64,000 nucleotides of DNA, from the NCBI GenBank assembly GCA_029204225.1, contig CM055105.1, positions 15,943,353 to 16,007,352 of the forward strand. The letters are read 5' to 3'. The notes beneath the pieces were generated by a model. That model worked only from the letters and a program-made list of their open reading frames with translations. It did not search any database and was not told the DNA's origin. Every line of letters begins with the position of its first letter. The stretch's first letter is position 1. Positions 47,227 through 58,590 of this stretch are shown here, in pieces. The DNA is from Diphasiastrum complanatum (taxonomy: Eukaryota > Streptophyta > Lycopodiopsida > Lycopodiales > Lycopodiaceae). The translations under genes were made by a program, and so were the position numbers.

Positions 47227-48779
47227 ATTCCAAGAATGTTTAGAAAGACATTATGCATTTTTTTAGGACTACCACCCCATATTCAAATAAGTAATTGGAT
47301 ACCCGTAAAAGGAAGTTGGATAAGGAGCTTGATAGGGAATTCATTTTCCAATGGGCACGTGCTCGATTTTTTTATTATATTAGAGGCACCTCCAAATCAA
47401 TGTTCAGGAAAGCCTGCATCTCTTGAGAATGGAACCAGCATCTTTCGTCTAAAATCGATGCCACTATAAATTTATAGGAAGTTGACTTTCAAAATAACGA
47501 CAACTTTTTTCAAATGCAGGAAAATTCATGTTCATCATTTTTATATGGAGGAAATTTGTGTATAGTAAAGTAAGGAGATCATTACAAAGCTTGGCTTACA
47601 TTCTGTCGGCAAAAAATATGAAATGCAGTATTTGAAAGGCAAAAAATTCTAAAAATCGGTAACTTAAAAAGAAAACAGGATATTGGCCCCAAAGAGGTTT
47701 CTTGAACACTGCTCCAAATACAAAATTTCCATGTAAATTTAGAAGCAAAATTTTTGTGAGCCTTTCTACTACAACCCTCATCAACGCATAGTACATGAAA
47801 ATTCCTAGAAAATGGGTGGAAGTCAAAATGAAGAGTTGCCACATAACACATGCACATTTCGGCAAAATTTCATGTAACATCTAGTCATCATGCACAATGT
47901 TTCGTCGGCAACACCCCCTCCCAAAGGAAAAAAAACAAACAAAAAGCAAAAATATTCTTTTTTTTGCACCTGGTCATTATGCATAAATTTCATAAAAACA
48001 AAAGAAAATGACTTAAAAAAATGACAAACAAAAAAGTTAAAATTTTGCAAAAAGAATTCTCAAAATGATCCTTGTTACTTGTAATTGAAAGGCGTGGGCG
48101 TCAGTTTTTTGAGAGGCATTAAACGAGTTTTGCCCAAAACTGACTTCGTTTTGAAGCGCCTGAAACTTGCAGTGATCAGGAAAGCCAGCAAAATCCTAGA
48201 ATGGAACTGGCAACTTTTGCGAGAAATCGGCATGCTCTTAGGTCATAAAACAATGTATAACCGGCATGGCATGTATTTGAGGGTCATCCTTGTGAAAGAC
48301 CTAAAAAGTTCATGAAATATAGGTTTTTGGAGGGGAACCCAAAAAAGTTTGGAGAACACTTGCCACAAAGCCTCCAAAATTTGACTCTGACAGGCACGTG
48401 CCCTTCGCAAAATGACCTGGTATGAGAATGGACGTCAAGGTGGCATTTCCCTATCCAGCCACGCCACGCGTTCGTTCCTAACGTACGGCGACGTGGCCTG
48501 CTCGTCGATGGACACGTTGTTCGTCGGGCAAACCAGTTAAACTAATAACGGTGAGAAAAAACTGAAAAAATAGCTTTCGTTAATTTCCAGCTCACGCCAG
48601 CTATGCGCCTGAACAGGCATTCTTATTATTATCGTCTGCTGCTGTAAAAGCACGATTCGTGGTTGGTGGCATTGACGAAGACGATCGATTGAGTAAGCAA
48701 CAACAATAATAATAAAAAACGCTGGATCTAGACGTCACTGATGATCTATTATAAAGATATTGTCTAACTTTTTTGATCG
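47227..48779. other. No recognisable gene
   Basis: Contains overlapping short open frames on both strands (for example 47582-47880 minus) without known motifs. The blocks at about 47406 and 48178 (AGGAAAGCC.GCA...GAATGGAAC) look like two diverged copies of one repeat. The base composition becomes more GC-rich at 48420-48530. Confidence 0.35.
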
Positions 48780-49290
48780 ATCGTAAACTCGTCAATTATG
48801 TAGTCGTCAGTCTTCGCTTGATCTGATGAAAGGATAATGTTGCTGACGTTGTGTTGATCAAGAATTTGTCAATTGTGCATCCTTCAATCTTCGGTTGATC
48901 TAGTGAAAGGATGATGTTTAACTTTTCTTGATCAAGAACTTGTAAGTTTTGTATCCTGCAATGGTCGTTTGATCTAATTGGCCCTTCCTCTTTTTATTTC
49001 ATAAAAGGATCATGTTTAAGTTATCTTGATCAAGGAACTTGTTAATAATGTATCCTTCAATTTCATAAGGATAATTTTTAACTTCTCTTGATCAAGAACT
49101 TGTCAATTATGTGTCCTTCAATTTTCGTTTAACCTGATTATCCCTTCTTCGTTTGGTCTAATAAGAGGATAGTGTTTAACTTTTCTTGATCACAAACTCG
49201 TCAACTATGCATCCTGCCATCTTCGTTTGATCTAATAAAAGGATGATGTGTAACTTCTCTTGATGTATCCTTCAATCTTCGTTTGAGATC
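48780..49290. repeat. Degenerate ~85-bp minisatellite upstream of remorin
   Basis: Six to seven diverged copies of a unit containing TTGATCAAGAACTTGTCAAT, ATGTATCCTTCAATCTTCG and TTTGATCTAAT.AAAGGAT. Unit length varies from about 60 to 105 bp. It lies 1.3-1.8 kb upstream of the remorin ATG. Confidence 0.85.
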
Positions 49291-49680
49291 AAGTTAGGAA
49301 TTTCAGAAGCAGAGGCGGATTCGTTCATTGCGAGCGGAAAGAAAAGTTTGCTCAGATCGTATTTGGGAGAAAGAAGACTGAGATTATAGCTCTTAAGCTG
49401 ACAGTGCAGTCAATGGTAGCCGAATTGATCGAGTGAGGTAAATGAAAGTTTTCGATACTTTTGTACACTTTTGGAAATCTGTTAGTGAAAAGCTCTGATA
49501 ACGAATTGAGAAACACATGTTGCTCTAAAATAACTTTTCATTCATGGTACTTACTTTTTACCGGAGAGCGTTTACTGCTGTACTGCAAAGCTTTTGTAGT
49601 GAACACGGCTGGCAAGGTCACCCTGGGCCACCTTCCACTTGGTCTTTTGATAAAGGGAACTGCAATATCTAGCTGTTTGT

Positions 49681-49781
49681 TTTTAGACTAGAGACTAACT
49701 CATGAGTTGGTCTCTAGTCTAAAAGCTGTTTGTTCGTTTTTAGACTAGAGACTAAATAATGAGTTGGTCTCTAGTCTAAAA
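49681..49781. repeat. Two tandem 44-bp near-perfect palindromes
   Basis: Each runs TTTTAGACTAGAGAC...GTCTCTAGTCTAAAA (49681-49724 and 49738-49781), spaced 57 bp start to start. The first has a single mismatched pair. DNA or RNA from here can fold into two stable hairpins. Located about 800 bp upstream of the remorin ATG. Confidence 0.95.
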
Positions 49782-50471
49782 GCTTACTGTGGTTAAATTC
49801 AACAGGTCTAGCCAATGAATCGCAATAATACATGTCTTATCTACGAGTTCACTCTCAACTGCTCATAGCCGTACCTTCAATTTTATCACTTGAGGTTGAG
49901 AGACTTGAAGTTGAGAGCCGCTGGACTGGATCTTAGTTTGCCGGCTTAGTGTTCTGCTGCTACAGCGTACGTTCTGACTACGAACCTTCCTGCGCAGGAT
50001 AACGAGCTTGCATGCCGCAGTGGAAGAACGGTACTAGTAAGTCACTTGCGTGCTGCAATTTAAGACTCGTTTGGCTGCAATCTAGTGGTTTTCTAGGTTG
50101 ATTTTGTGGCGGATGTCTCATTTTAGACAGAATCGGTGAGACATCAAGTTCTTAAGTGTTGATGCTCATTTCCTTGGCTGAGTTATGACAATTGGCAGTG
50201 TTTGGCACCAATTTCCCGTTTTTGAACACTCGTGCACAGTAGAGACAGAGGGAGAGAGAAAAAACGGGAGGGGGGGACTCGGGAGAGAGAGAGAGAGTAT
50301 GACACTGTATGTGTATGACTTCTACAATTTTGAATATTTGTCCTTGCTCATCTTGGTAGTGCTTAATTTTACATACACAGGGTCATCTCTGGTACGCAAC
50401 ACATGTAATGGGCCAATCATTTCATCCATACCTCGAAATAGATCATCTTTTGAAATCTGACAGGGTGAAAC

Positions 50472-50510
50472 ATGACTGCTGCAGAGTTCAAATCATCAAG
50501 AACTTGCTGA
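50472..50510 (+). promoter_or_regulatory. Short upstream ORF in the remorin leader
   Basis: ATG plus 11 sense codons and TGA, 57 bp upstream of the remorin ATG and out of frame with it (different start, terminates before it). It begins nine bases after a likely splice acceptor (TCTGACAG|GG), so it would be in the last leader exon. Upstream ORFs of this kind often lower translation; that is inference here. Confidence 0.4.
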
Positions 50511-50567
50511 AGTAACGCGGCAACGCCTCAGACTTTCAGGAGTAAGCCGTGAAGTTTGACCTTCGTC

Positions 50568-50769
50568 ATGACAGAACAGCTCGTACCTCCAGTTGATCAT
50601 ACTGAGCCGGCGACGGCATCGGAAAGCACAAAAGAGGCAGTCACAGAAGCAGAACACTTCAGTCCAACTTCGGTTATAGCACCCCATCCTGTTGTTGACA
50701 GCCCTGGTTCTTCAGCAGCTGCTGCTGAAGATTATCACCTAGCATTGACTGTTCCTAACAACCAAGCAG
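50568..50769 (+). CDS. Remorin exon 1
   Basis: N-terminal acidic segment from ATG to donor GCAG|GTGAGC, phase 1. Encodes TEQLVPPVDHTEPATASES onward, including a run of Ala at SSAAAAED. Confidence 0.85.
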
Positions 50770-53566
50770 GTGAGCTCGAGTCTCTGGAAAAAATCAGACT
50801 TTTCTTATGTACTCTGCAATTGAACAAACTCCAATAACAATTTGTGTCGATTGCGAGTTATACTAAATGTTGTCTAGTCAATCAGTGGACTCTCTAGCGT
50901 TCATATACGAGAAATTCAACGACACTTTATTTGCTTTATTTGCGCGAGATGTTGATTTTAGCACCTGAAATTGACTTCACGCAAATTTCTAAATTGAATT
51001 GCAAGGAATTTGTTCTTAGAGAGGGTCGACATAAACTACAAAATTTAACACAGTTTGGATATCTTACCTTGTGCTCCATTAGACCATCCTTCTTGGACCT
51101 ATCTTAGCATGAGCTTGTTGAGTGAAATTTGAATGACGATAAGCCTGGCCAACCTTTTTCCATGGTGTTAACGCTGTAGCACATGCGTTTCGTATTTCAA
51201 CTTTTCCTTTAATAGTTTTTAGAAAGTGAAGACGTTTTATCATCGTATAGCATTTCGTTTCCTATCAGAGAACAATAATAATGTGTTTATGAAGGTCTTG
51301 TAGCCTGCACAGCATTTACTTGCCACTAATCACTCGGTATCGTGGATGCCTTTTCGAGACTAGAATTTTAAACTAAAGTCTGTTATTGTGGCAAATGCGA
51401 ATGCAAATAGTTCTCTCGAAATGCCAGCAGTACTTGATTTTCTTTACGGTAGAATGATTATGATACTTAGAAGCTCTCATTTTTGGCATGGGCATAATCC
51501 GTTGGAGCTTTGAAGCTCACTTCATATATTAACTTGAATCTTACTTGAACAGAATCATAATTGGATTGAGAAAGCTTTGTATAGTCTTTAAGCAATAGGG
51601 CTTCTCGGTAGGGGGTGCTCCCTCGTTGGAAACTTGTCGTTCCTCTGTGTCTAGGAAAAACTGAAAGATGACCCTTGTGAAATCATGTAGTTCCGAATTT
51701 CACTAGACATGTTAAGATAATGACTGTTGTCTGTATGGGCCCTTCTGCAGGGGGTTAAAGGGGCAACCGTTACACCTGTTCAGATACTGACTGTGCAGTT
51801 AGCAGGGGGATAAAGGGGCAACCATTAGCGTAAGTAGTAAGGCAGATTCTGGCCCTACCTGCCCTTAAAGTTAATGATTTGTCATTATGCTGAGTGAGAA
51901 CACTATTGGCTCAAAAGCAAATATTTGCAATTTTTACGGAGAGTCGAGAGACCACTTGAGGTCCTTTCGCTAATGGGTGAGCTGATGCCATAGCAATTGA
52001 ACATCAAGCCATAGTGAACATGATTGAAGCTGTCCACAAGCATAGTTGAAGCATTTGAAGTACTGTAGCAGGCTGTCACAAGCATAGTTGGGCATTTGAA
52101 GCACATCCTAGGCTAAGAGCTTGCCTACCTGCTGAAATCCTCATTTGTTGAAGAACTCACTCAGCTTTCATGAGATCTGAACTATTGCTGCTTAGAGAAT
52201 TCTCAGGAGGTAATCTGAGCTATCACTTCAAAGATCTGCTGCAAGAGAGCGTTTCACACAAAATGGCAGACCTCAATTTCTCCTCACTCAGCTCAGTCCC
52301 AGAAGGTCAAATCAGGATATTTGCTTAGAGAGTAACAGCTTAATCGATTTTCACAGCTATACCAGCAAAACAGTGTGAGAATTTGAGGAAGCTATCCAGA
52401 ATGCTTGCTCACGAATGGACTACCGCGTGCATTAAACAATCTGCAGGTGAAGCCGCTCTAGGGTTAGCCACAATGAATTAAAGCCCTTAACTATTGACAT
52501 TCTTTTAGCAATGGGACCATGATCACCAATTAGGGCTAACAAATTCAGTTAACGATTACTAACTAACTGCAGGGTTCTGTTGTTCACAAGCTTAAACATA
52601 TATTGTTAAATGCTGGTTATATGGTGAAAAGATTGACATGCCTTTTGTGGAGGGAATGTCATCGTTTCAGGTACTCTGCCGAATACTGTTCCTGATACGG
52701 AAGCTCCAGTAAGTCCTCCCTCAGTTTCATCCAACAAAGCTGAAGGTGGATCCCTAGACCGAGGTAAACACGTATAAATGGGGGCTAAGTACTCGAAATA
52801 AAAGTTACTCCAGAGGCATATTACAATTATATGAAAAAGTGTCTCCTAGCTCCTCTTTCCTTTTCTTTTTCAAGATAAACAAATTATTTATTTCGATGTT
52901 TTTACAGATGTTGCACTAGCTAATTTGGTCAGGGAGAAGAGTCATTCTCATATCAGAGCTTGGGAGGAGAGTGAGAAGGCGAAATCTTTTAACAAGTACA
53001 AATTTTCTTGATTATCGCAATTTTGAATTTATTACATTAAAGTTCAGATAACCTTGTCTATCTCTTTAAGTTTGTCACTTACAGTATTGACTTATATCTC
53101 TCCAATACCTTGCCCTTCTTATGTACTCCATAACTTTCTCACAATTTGTGTTTGCCACAGATTCAACAAGGTGGTGGCCAAGGTAACTGCTTGGGAAAAT
53201 GCCAAGAAAGCCAAAGCTGAAGCGCATTTGAAGACAGCAGAGGTGATTATTGCTCCAACCTATGCACTGTATGTTTTATCTTCTGATTACATTGAATCTA
53301 TGGTTTTAACATTTAGTAGATCTTTAAGCAAGTTTGTGAAAGCACCTTCTTTTGGAGTTTGATTGCAGGAGACATTGGAGAAAAAGAGAGCTGTTCTGGT
53401 TGAGACGATGATGAACGAAATTGCTGCCGCTCACAAATTGGCCGAAGAGAAAAAGGCCAATGCAGAGGCTAAAAGGGCGGAGGAATTCCTGAAAGCTGAA
53501 GAGATTGCGGCAAAACATAGGGCATCAGGAAAACAGCCCAAGAAGTTTCTTTGCTTTAGCTCTTGA
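50568..53566 (+). CDS. Remorin family protein, five exons, 220 aa
   Basis: Exons 50568-50769, 52671-52763, 52908-52995, 53161-53242 and 53369-53566, all with GT-AG borders and frame-keeping phases, total 663 bp including TGA. Remorins attach to the inner face of the plant plasma membrane, oligomerise and organise nanodomains. The N-terminal ~95 residues are acidic, Pro/Ser-rich and disordered. The C-terminal remorin domain starts around REKSHSHIRAWEESEKAK, continues FNKVVAKVTAWENAKKAKAE and EKKRAVLVETMMNEIAAAHK, a long coiled coil, and ends KHRASGKQPKKFLCFSS, a basic/cysteine-containing anchor like the RemCA tail where Cys acylation occurs. The length fits the family (about 170-220 aa). Intron 1 is 1.9 kb. 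No damage is seen, and this is the best-supported host gene in the window. The first Met is chosen because upstream frames lack an ATG. Confidence 0.93.
52671..52763 (+). CDS. Remorin exon 2
   Basis: Acceptor CGTTTCAG, donor CGAG|GTAAAC. Encodes TLPNTVPDTEAPVSPPSVSS and ends SLDR; part of the variable N-terminal region. Confidence 0.8.
52908..52995 (+). CDS. Remorin exon 3
   Basis: Acceptor TTTTTACAG, donor ACAA|GTACAA. Encodes the start of the remorin domain, LVREKSHSHIRAWEESEKAK. Confidence 0.9.
53161..53242 (+). CDS. Remorin exon 4
   Basis: Acceptor TTTGCCACAG, donor GCAGAG|GTGATT. Encodes FNKVVAKVTAWENAKKAKAE and HLKTAE. Confidence 0.9.
53369..53566 (+). CDS. Remorin exon 5
   Basis: Acceptor GATTGCAG. 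Encodes the coiled coil ETLEKKRAVLVETMM through KRAEEFLKAEEIAAKHRA and the C-terminal anchor ending in TGA. The 3' UTR presumably follows to about 53.8 kb. Confidence 0.92.
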   Translation, partial: ETLEKKRAVLVETMMNEIAAAHKLAEEKKANAEAKRAEEFLKAEEIAAKHRASGKQPKKFLCFSS

Positions 53567-53867
53567 ACCAGCTATCCTGAGCTTGTTATAGTACTTAACT
53601 GTTAAGTATCTTGGTGAGTCTTATGCCGGAATTCAATTGATTACAAGATCTTGTTGGTAATGAAGTATGTAGATGTATAATTAAATATGATCTGGGGAGT
53701 TGATGTGACGAAGCCTGTGCATTATTACCTATTGGTTTCTTTGTAATATATTATTTGATATGAAGGAATATTAATGCCCGTAATCTGTTTCAGAGTTTTT
53801 TAGCTGTAAATATAAGCGAATTGTTGCTTCTTTCCTATTCTATCTAGTTTTGAGATGGAGTTGTGGG

Positions 53868-54111
53868 TGTTAAAATAACTAATGTTCGTGTTCACACTAA
53901 AGTTAAATGGTCTAATAAGAAGTGGACAAGCTTGGGTCCTGAAAGGACGCGTTCCCTCGGAACGTCGCCTCCTCTTCGTCTCTTTGTAATGGGCAGTTCG
54001 CCCTTCTCTATTATCAGTTAATAACTGATAATAAAGCATGTAGTTAAAACGTGTGTCTCTCTCCGCTCTATCTCTCTCCCTCTCCTCCTGCGTGATCTCT
54101 GAAATGTAATA
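53868..54111 (+). repeat. TRIM 5' LTR
   Basis: 244 bp starting TGTTAAAATA and ending GAAATGTAATA just before the PBS. The CT-rich 3' part is longer than in the other LTR. Confidence 0.9.
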
Positions 54112-54741
54112 TGGTATCAGAGCTACGGTGCTCCTCATCGATTGATCCTTCTCCTGAGCGATCTAGCAAACTACACCTCCACTGGTGAGTCTGTCGTTCA
54201 CAGTCGCTACATCTGCTTCTATGGGCCTGACGCCTCCTCAGTGTCGATGACGCTGCTATCCTTGCTTCTACGTATGGATGATTTCAACAGTGCCTGACAG
54301 AAACCAACGTGGAATAAAAATGTCTGAGAGCAGCCCTGGTCCGTTTGTCATTTTCATGGCAAATCTGTTGAGTAAACAATTAAACAAATTGAACTGCATC
54401 AACCAGCAGTCAACCAATCTACTCAGAGTTGCTGAAACAAGCAACTAATTAAGAAAACAATGATCAAAGCTAGCTCTTTGAAGATGCCAGAAAGCTGAAT
54501 TGAAGCCAAGTCCATGTGCAGGTGAAGGAAGAGACGTCTTCTACCACAGTCCACATGAAGATGCAGTTCAGAAGCATAGACCAAAGAGGAGCAGGATCAA
54601 ATCAAAATCAAAAGCTTTCACATGAAGTGGGAGCAGTGACAACACTGTCATCAAAATAATAATGCTGAACTTAATAAGATATATAATAAGATTAATTGCA
54701 ATTCTATTAATAAGTTTAGTGAACACTTCATTAAGTGGGAG

Positions 54742-54952
54742 TGTTAAAATAACTAATGTTCGTGTTCACACTAAAGTTAAATGGTCTAATAATAAGTGGA
54801 CAAGCTTGGGTCCTAAAAGGACGCGTTTCCTAGGAACGTCGCCTCCTCATCGTCTCTATGTAATGGGCAGTTCGCCCTTCTCTATGATCAGTTAATAAAG
54901 CATGTAGTTAAAACGTGTGTCTCTCTCCCCTCTCCTCCTCTGAAATGTATCA
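54742..54952 (+). repeat. TRIM 3' LTR
   Basis: 211 bp starting TGTTAAAATA and ending GAAATGTATCA, followed by the GTGGG target duplication. Confidence 0.92.
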
Positions 54953-54957
54953 GTGGG

Positions 54958-55569
54958 CCGTTTGACAACTTTTCTCTTGTATGAACTTGTGTTACGGAGT
55001 CTGAACTAACGAATAAGAGGATGGCCATGGCTTGCCCAAAGCCTAATACTCGTGAAAAAACACTACTTATCAAGCTAAAATTTGCCTACAGTAAATTATA
55101 TTGTGAGCCTTGAGAACCTGTAGGTTATAAGCCTACCCGATTTAAATACATCAGTTATTTGCCATGGAGGAGTAAGCTACACTGATTATATGCTCAAAGC
55201 TGACCTGTTGTTGTGCTGTGAGTTTGAGCATCAAACTATTTTTTCAAATCATTTCAGATTGAAATCTTTTTTTTTTTTTTTATCATTGTTCAACATTGCC
55301 CAAGAAAAGCCCAAATTTTGGAGGATTTGTTATATTCAAATCAAGAAAAATAGTGTTTCAACCTTTGGTTTTCAAAAAGACCTAGTGAAATATCAACGAG
55401 CAAAAGTGTTGAAATTTAAAATGTGAACATTTGGCCTTGTTAAAGAAATGTTTCTACAAGCATTGGTCCACACCCCCTCCCCCCCCCCCCCCCCACACAC
55501 GCACATTTTTGAAAAAAAATGGATAAGTGCCCTTAACTAGTGGTAAGGCAAAGAGGATACGACCACTAC
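54958..55569. other. Spacer with a poly-C tract
   Basis: No gene recognised. A run of about 22 C (with one T) lies at 55473-55494, followed by ACACAC. Confidence 0.5.
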
Positions 55570-58115
55570 TTAAGATGAGACACAACTTCCAAAATAGGTA
55601 CTAGAAATTGTACATTCAAATATTTGTGGACCATTCGGAGTATTGTCTTTAGGTGATGCAAAATACTTCACAACGTTTATTGATGACTTCAGCAAGTTCG
55701 TTGTAGTATACTTTATTCTTACAAAATCAAAAGCTTTCGAGAAATTCGTTGAGTATACCAATTGGGCTGAGAAGCAGACAAGCAACAAGTTAAAGCAAAT
55801 TTGCATAGATCTTGAAGGTGAGTACATTTTCGACGAATTCAAAACTTTATGTACTGATCGAGGTATTATGCATATGAAAACTAGATCATACACACCTCAA
55901 CACAATGAAATTGTCGAACGAAGAAATCGTACACTAATGGAAGCTGCTAGGTGTATGATGGCTCATGCGAAAGCACCGAAGCAGTTGTGGGTAGAAGCAG
56001 TGGCTACGTCGAACTATCTGCAGAATCGAATTCTGAAATCCAGAATACCGGACAAAACTCCTCACGAAATATAGTGGAAGTCGAAGCCAAATTTGGCTCA
56101 TGTTCGGACATTTGGATGCGCAGTTTATATGCACATATCAGACAAATTGAGAAAGAAACTCGATGAAAAGACAGGACAAGGTTTTTTGGTAGGATTCAAG
56201 TTACATTCTTCATATTATCGAGTCTACATACCTGAAACTGGAAGAATAAAAATTGTTCGAGATTTCAAATTCGATGAGTCAAAGTACATCGTAGACAGTG
56301 ATTTAATCGGCTATGAACAACAAGAATAAAGCAAGCAGATGATAAACAAGAATTATCATCTAGACATAGTAGCAATTTAGATGGAGTTCAAATTGAGTAC
56401 CCGAAAGACTTGATTCACCAGTTCGAATTCAAGCAAAATCGGTCGAACCCGAAAATGCAGAATTGAATTCGAGACCTATACAAACTGTGAGAAGATTTGA
56501 TAGACAAAGAAAACCACCAGTAAGGTTTGGTCAAGATGTCAACAAATATAGCCATCGAATTTTGTGGTTTCACAGACGAACCTCAAACATTCGAGGAAGC
56601 TATGGATGGACCAGTAAAAAACATTGGATTCAAGCAATGGAGGACGAAATGTCATCGATGTATATGAACAATGTATGGACACTTGCACCTGTACCTGATG
56701 GAAGAAGACCAGTTAAATGCAAGTGGATCTACAAGATCAAAACAGGTCCTGATGGAGATAACATCAGATACAAAGCAAGGTTGGTTGCGAAAGGTTTTTC
56801 ACATAAATATGGAATCGACTACACTGATACTTTCTCACCAGTATTCAAACACACATCAATTTGCTTGTTATTCGCTTATGCAGTGGCTCATGATCTCAAA
56901 ATCCATATTGTGGATGAGAAAACTGCTTTCTTGCATGCAGAATTAGAAGAAGATTTATTCATGAATCAACCACTTGGTTTTATAAGCCAAGAATATCCAA
57001 AATTAGGATGTCACATGAATAAAAGCATCTATGGTCTGAAACAAGCAGCCAGACAATGGTATAGAAAGAAGGATGAAGCGCTACGTTCTTTAGCCTTCGA
57101 ACCTTTATTCGCCGAGTCGAATGTCTATATCAAACATGTCAAAGATGAAATTATCATTCTAGCTGTTTATGTTGACAACACTCTTATCTTCTCAAGAAAA
57201 GATAAATTGATTTCAAATGTCAAAAAAGACATTTTTGGAATATTCGAGATCACTGACCTAGGAGAAGCAAAAACCTATCTAGGCTTACAGATTGAAAGAG
57301 ACTTTGAAGGTGGCAAGTTGTATCTTCACTAACAAAAGTATACTCGAAAAATCATTGAAGATTTCACATGCTCAAATGCAAAGGTGTGCAGACTCCCATG
57401 ATACCTGGAACGATGTTGAGCAAAGCAGATTGTCCGCAGACTCTCAAAGAAGAGAAACGAATGGTCAATACACCCTATCGAAGGCTTATTGTATCATTGT
57501 TGAATCTTGCAGACAACACTAGACCTGATATAGCATTTGCAGTATACAGGCTAAACCGATTTAATCAAAATCCAGGATCGTTACATTGGAAGTTAGCAAA
57601 AAGAGTAGTACAATATCTCCAAGAATCGAAAGACTATGGACTGTGTTATTCGAAGAAAGCTGGATTTTGGATCGAATCTTACAGTGACGCAAGCTGGGCA
57701 TCCATGAAGGATGATAGCAAAAGTATTTCAGGAGGCTGTACTCTAGCATCTAGCGCAACCATACTTTGGATAAGCAAGAAGCAAACATCAGTAGCTCAAT
57801 CTTCGTGTGAGGCCAAATATGTTGCAGCAGCTAAGATGGCAAACGAGCTGATATGGATCAAACAAATGTTGGAAGGATTTGATGAAACTATTTCTGATCT
57901 GTCTTACAAAAGATGTTGTGTTTCATTAAAAAATGAAACATATAGCTATCAAGTATCATGTTATTCGGGACTTAGTCAAAAAGAAGATACTGAAGATGTT
58001 CTTCATACCTATAGAGGAAATGACAGCTGATATCTTTACAAAGCCACTCAGTAAACCTTTGTTCGAGAAGCAGCGAAGAAGATTGGGGTTAATCCAATTG
58101 CCCACTTTGAGAGGG
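55570..58115 (+). pseudogene. Ty1/copia integrase-RT-RNase H, 5'-truncated and broken
   Basis: The integrase starts at VHSNICGPFG (Asp to Asn), followed by YFTTFIDDFSKFVVVYFI, SYTPQHNEIVERRNRT and HVRTFGCAVYMHISDK. Stops lie at 56072 and 56327, with a non-coding stretch to 56463. RT: EMSSMYMNNVWTLAPVPDGR, VKCKWIYKIK, KARLVAKGFSHKYGIDYTDT, VDEKTAFLHAELEEDLFM, then the active site LAVYVDNTLIFS, where the usual YVDD is YVDN. A TAA at 57331 and a shift at about 57366 precede GVQTPMIPGTM. RNase H: SYSDASWASMKDD, SSCEAKYVAAAKMANELIWI; a final shift near 57925 leads to EMTADIFTKPL. Gag and protease are missing at the left. Long open parts imply moderate age; the catalytic changes imply it is dead. 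Confidence 0.92.
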
Positions 58116-58118
58116 AGC

Positions 58119-58590
58119 TGTAGAACACCTAAATAGACAAATCTCGGTTCTACCAACAAAGTGGAAGATCAATTGACAAAGACTGAGAAACTCGAACTCA
58201 AATTCGAAACCGAACTCAAAACATTTTTATTCTTGTTCAAACTCTAACTCGAACGAATCGAGCTCGAAAAATAAATTGTCTCAAACAATAAATTGTCTCG
58301 ACAGATAAATTGTCTCGAACAATAACCTTTCAAGTCTGAAAACAGAATGTTGTTGAATATCAACCATCTTAATGATTAGATCAACTGTTACAGAAGGAAG
58401 AAGGCCAAAAGACCTATCCCGTGACAATATAAATACATGCGCACTTACTCATTGTAAAAGAACAAGGCAGCAAGAGATGTATACATAAAAATCAGAATCA
58501 GAAATATAAAAATTCGATTGATCAAAGTTTCTCAACAGATGATTTTTTTCAATTGTTCTGATTATCTAAAATTATCTATCACATTCACAC
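58119..58590 (+). repeat. 3' LTR of the copia element, with PPT
   Basis: Purine tract GAGAGGGAG (58109-58117) precedes TGTAGAACACC. A TATA box (CAATATAAATAC) lies near 58425. Internal TAAATTGTCTCGA repeats occur at about 58272-58320. The right border is estimated because no second copy is present. Confidence 0.65.

Larger units (their letters stand above)
53868..54952 (+). mobile_element. Complete TRIM (miniature LTR retrotransposon)
   Basis: 1,085 bp with a 5' LTR at 53868-54111, PBS TGGTATCAGAGC at 54112-54123, a ~600-bp non-coding interior, purine tract AAGTGGGAG before the 3' LTR, and a 3' LTR at 54742-54952 ending in CA. It is flanked by a perfect 5-bp target duplication GTGGG (53863-53867 and 54953-54957). 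The LTRs share TGTTAAAATAACTAATGTTC and the GGGCAGTTCGCCCTTCTCTAT block; they differ by small indels and some point changes. It encodes nothing, so it must have been mobilised by another copia or gypsy element. It lies about 300 bp after the remorin stop codon. Confidence 0.92.

Noticed and set aside
47582-48050. Overlapping minus-strand open frames of 75-94 residues
   Set aside because: No motif, mutually overlapping frames and Phe-rich composition typical of AT-rich non-coding DNA.
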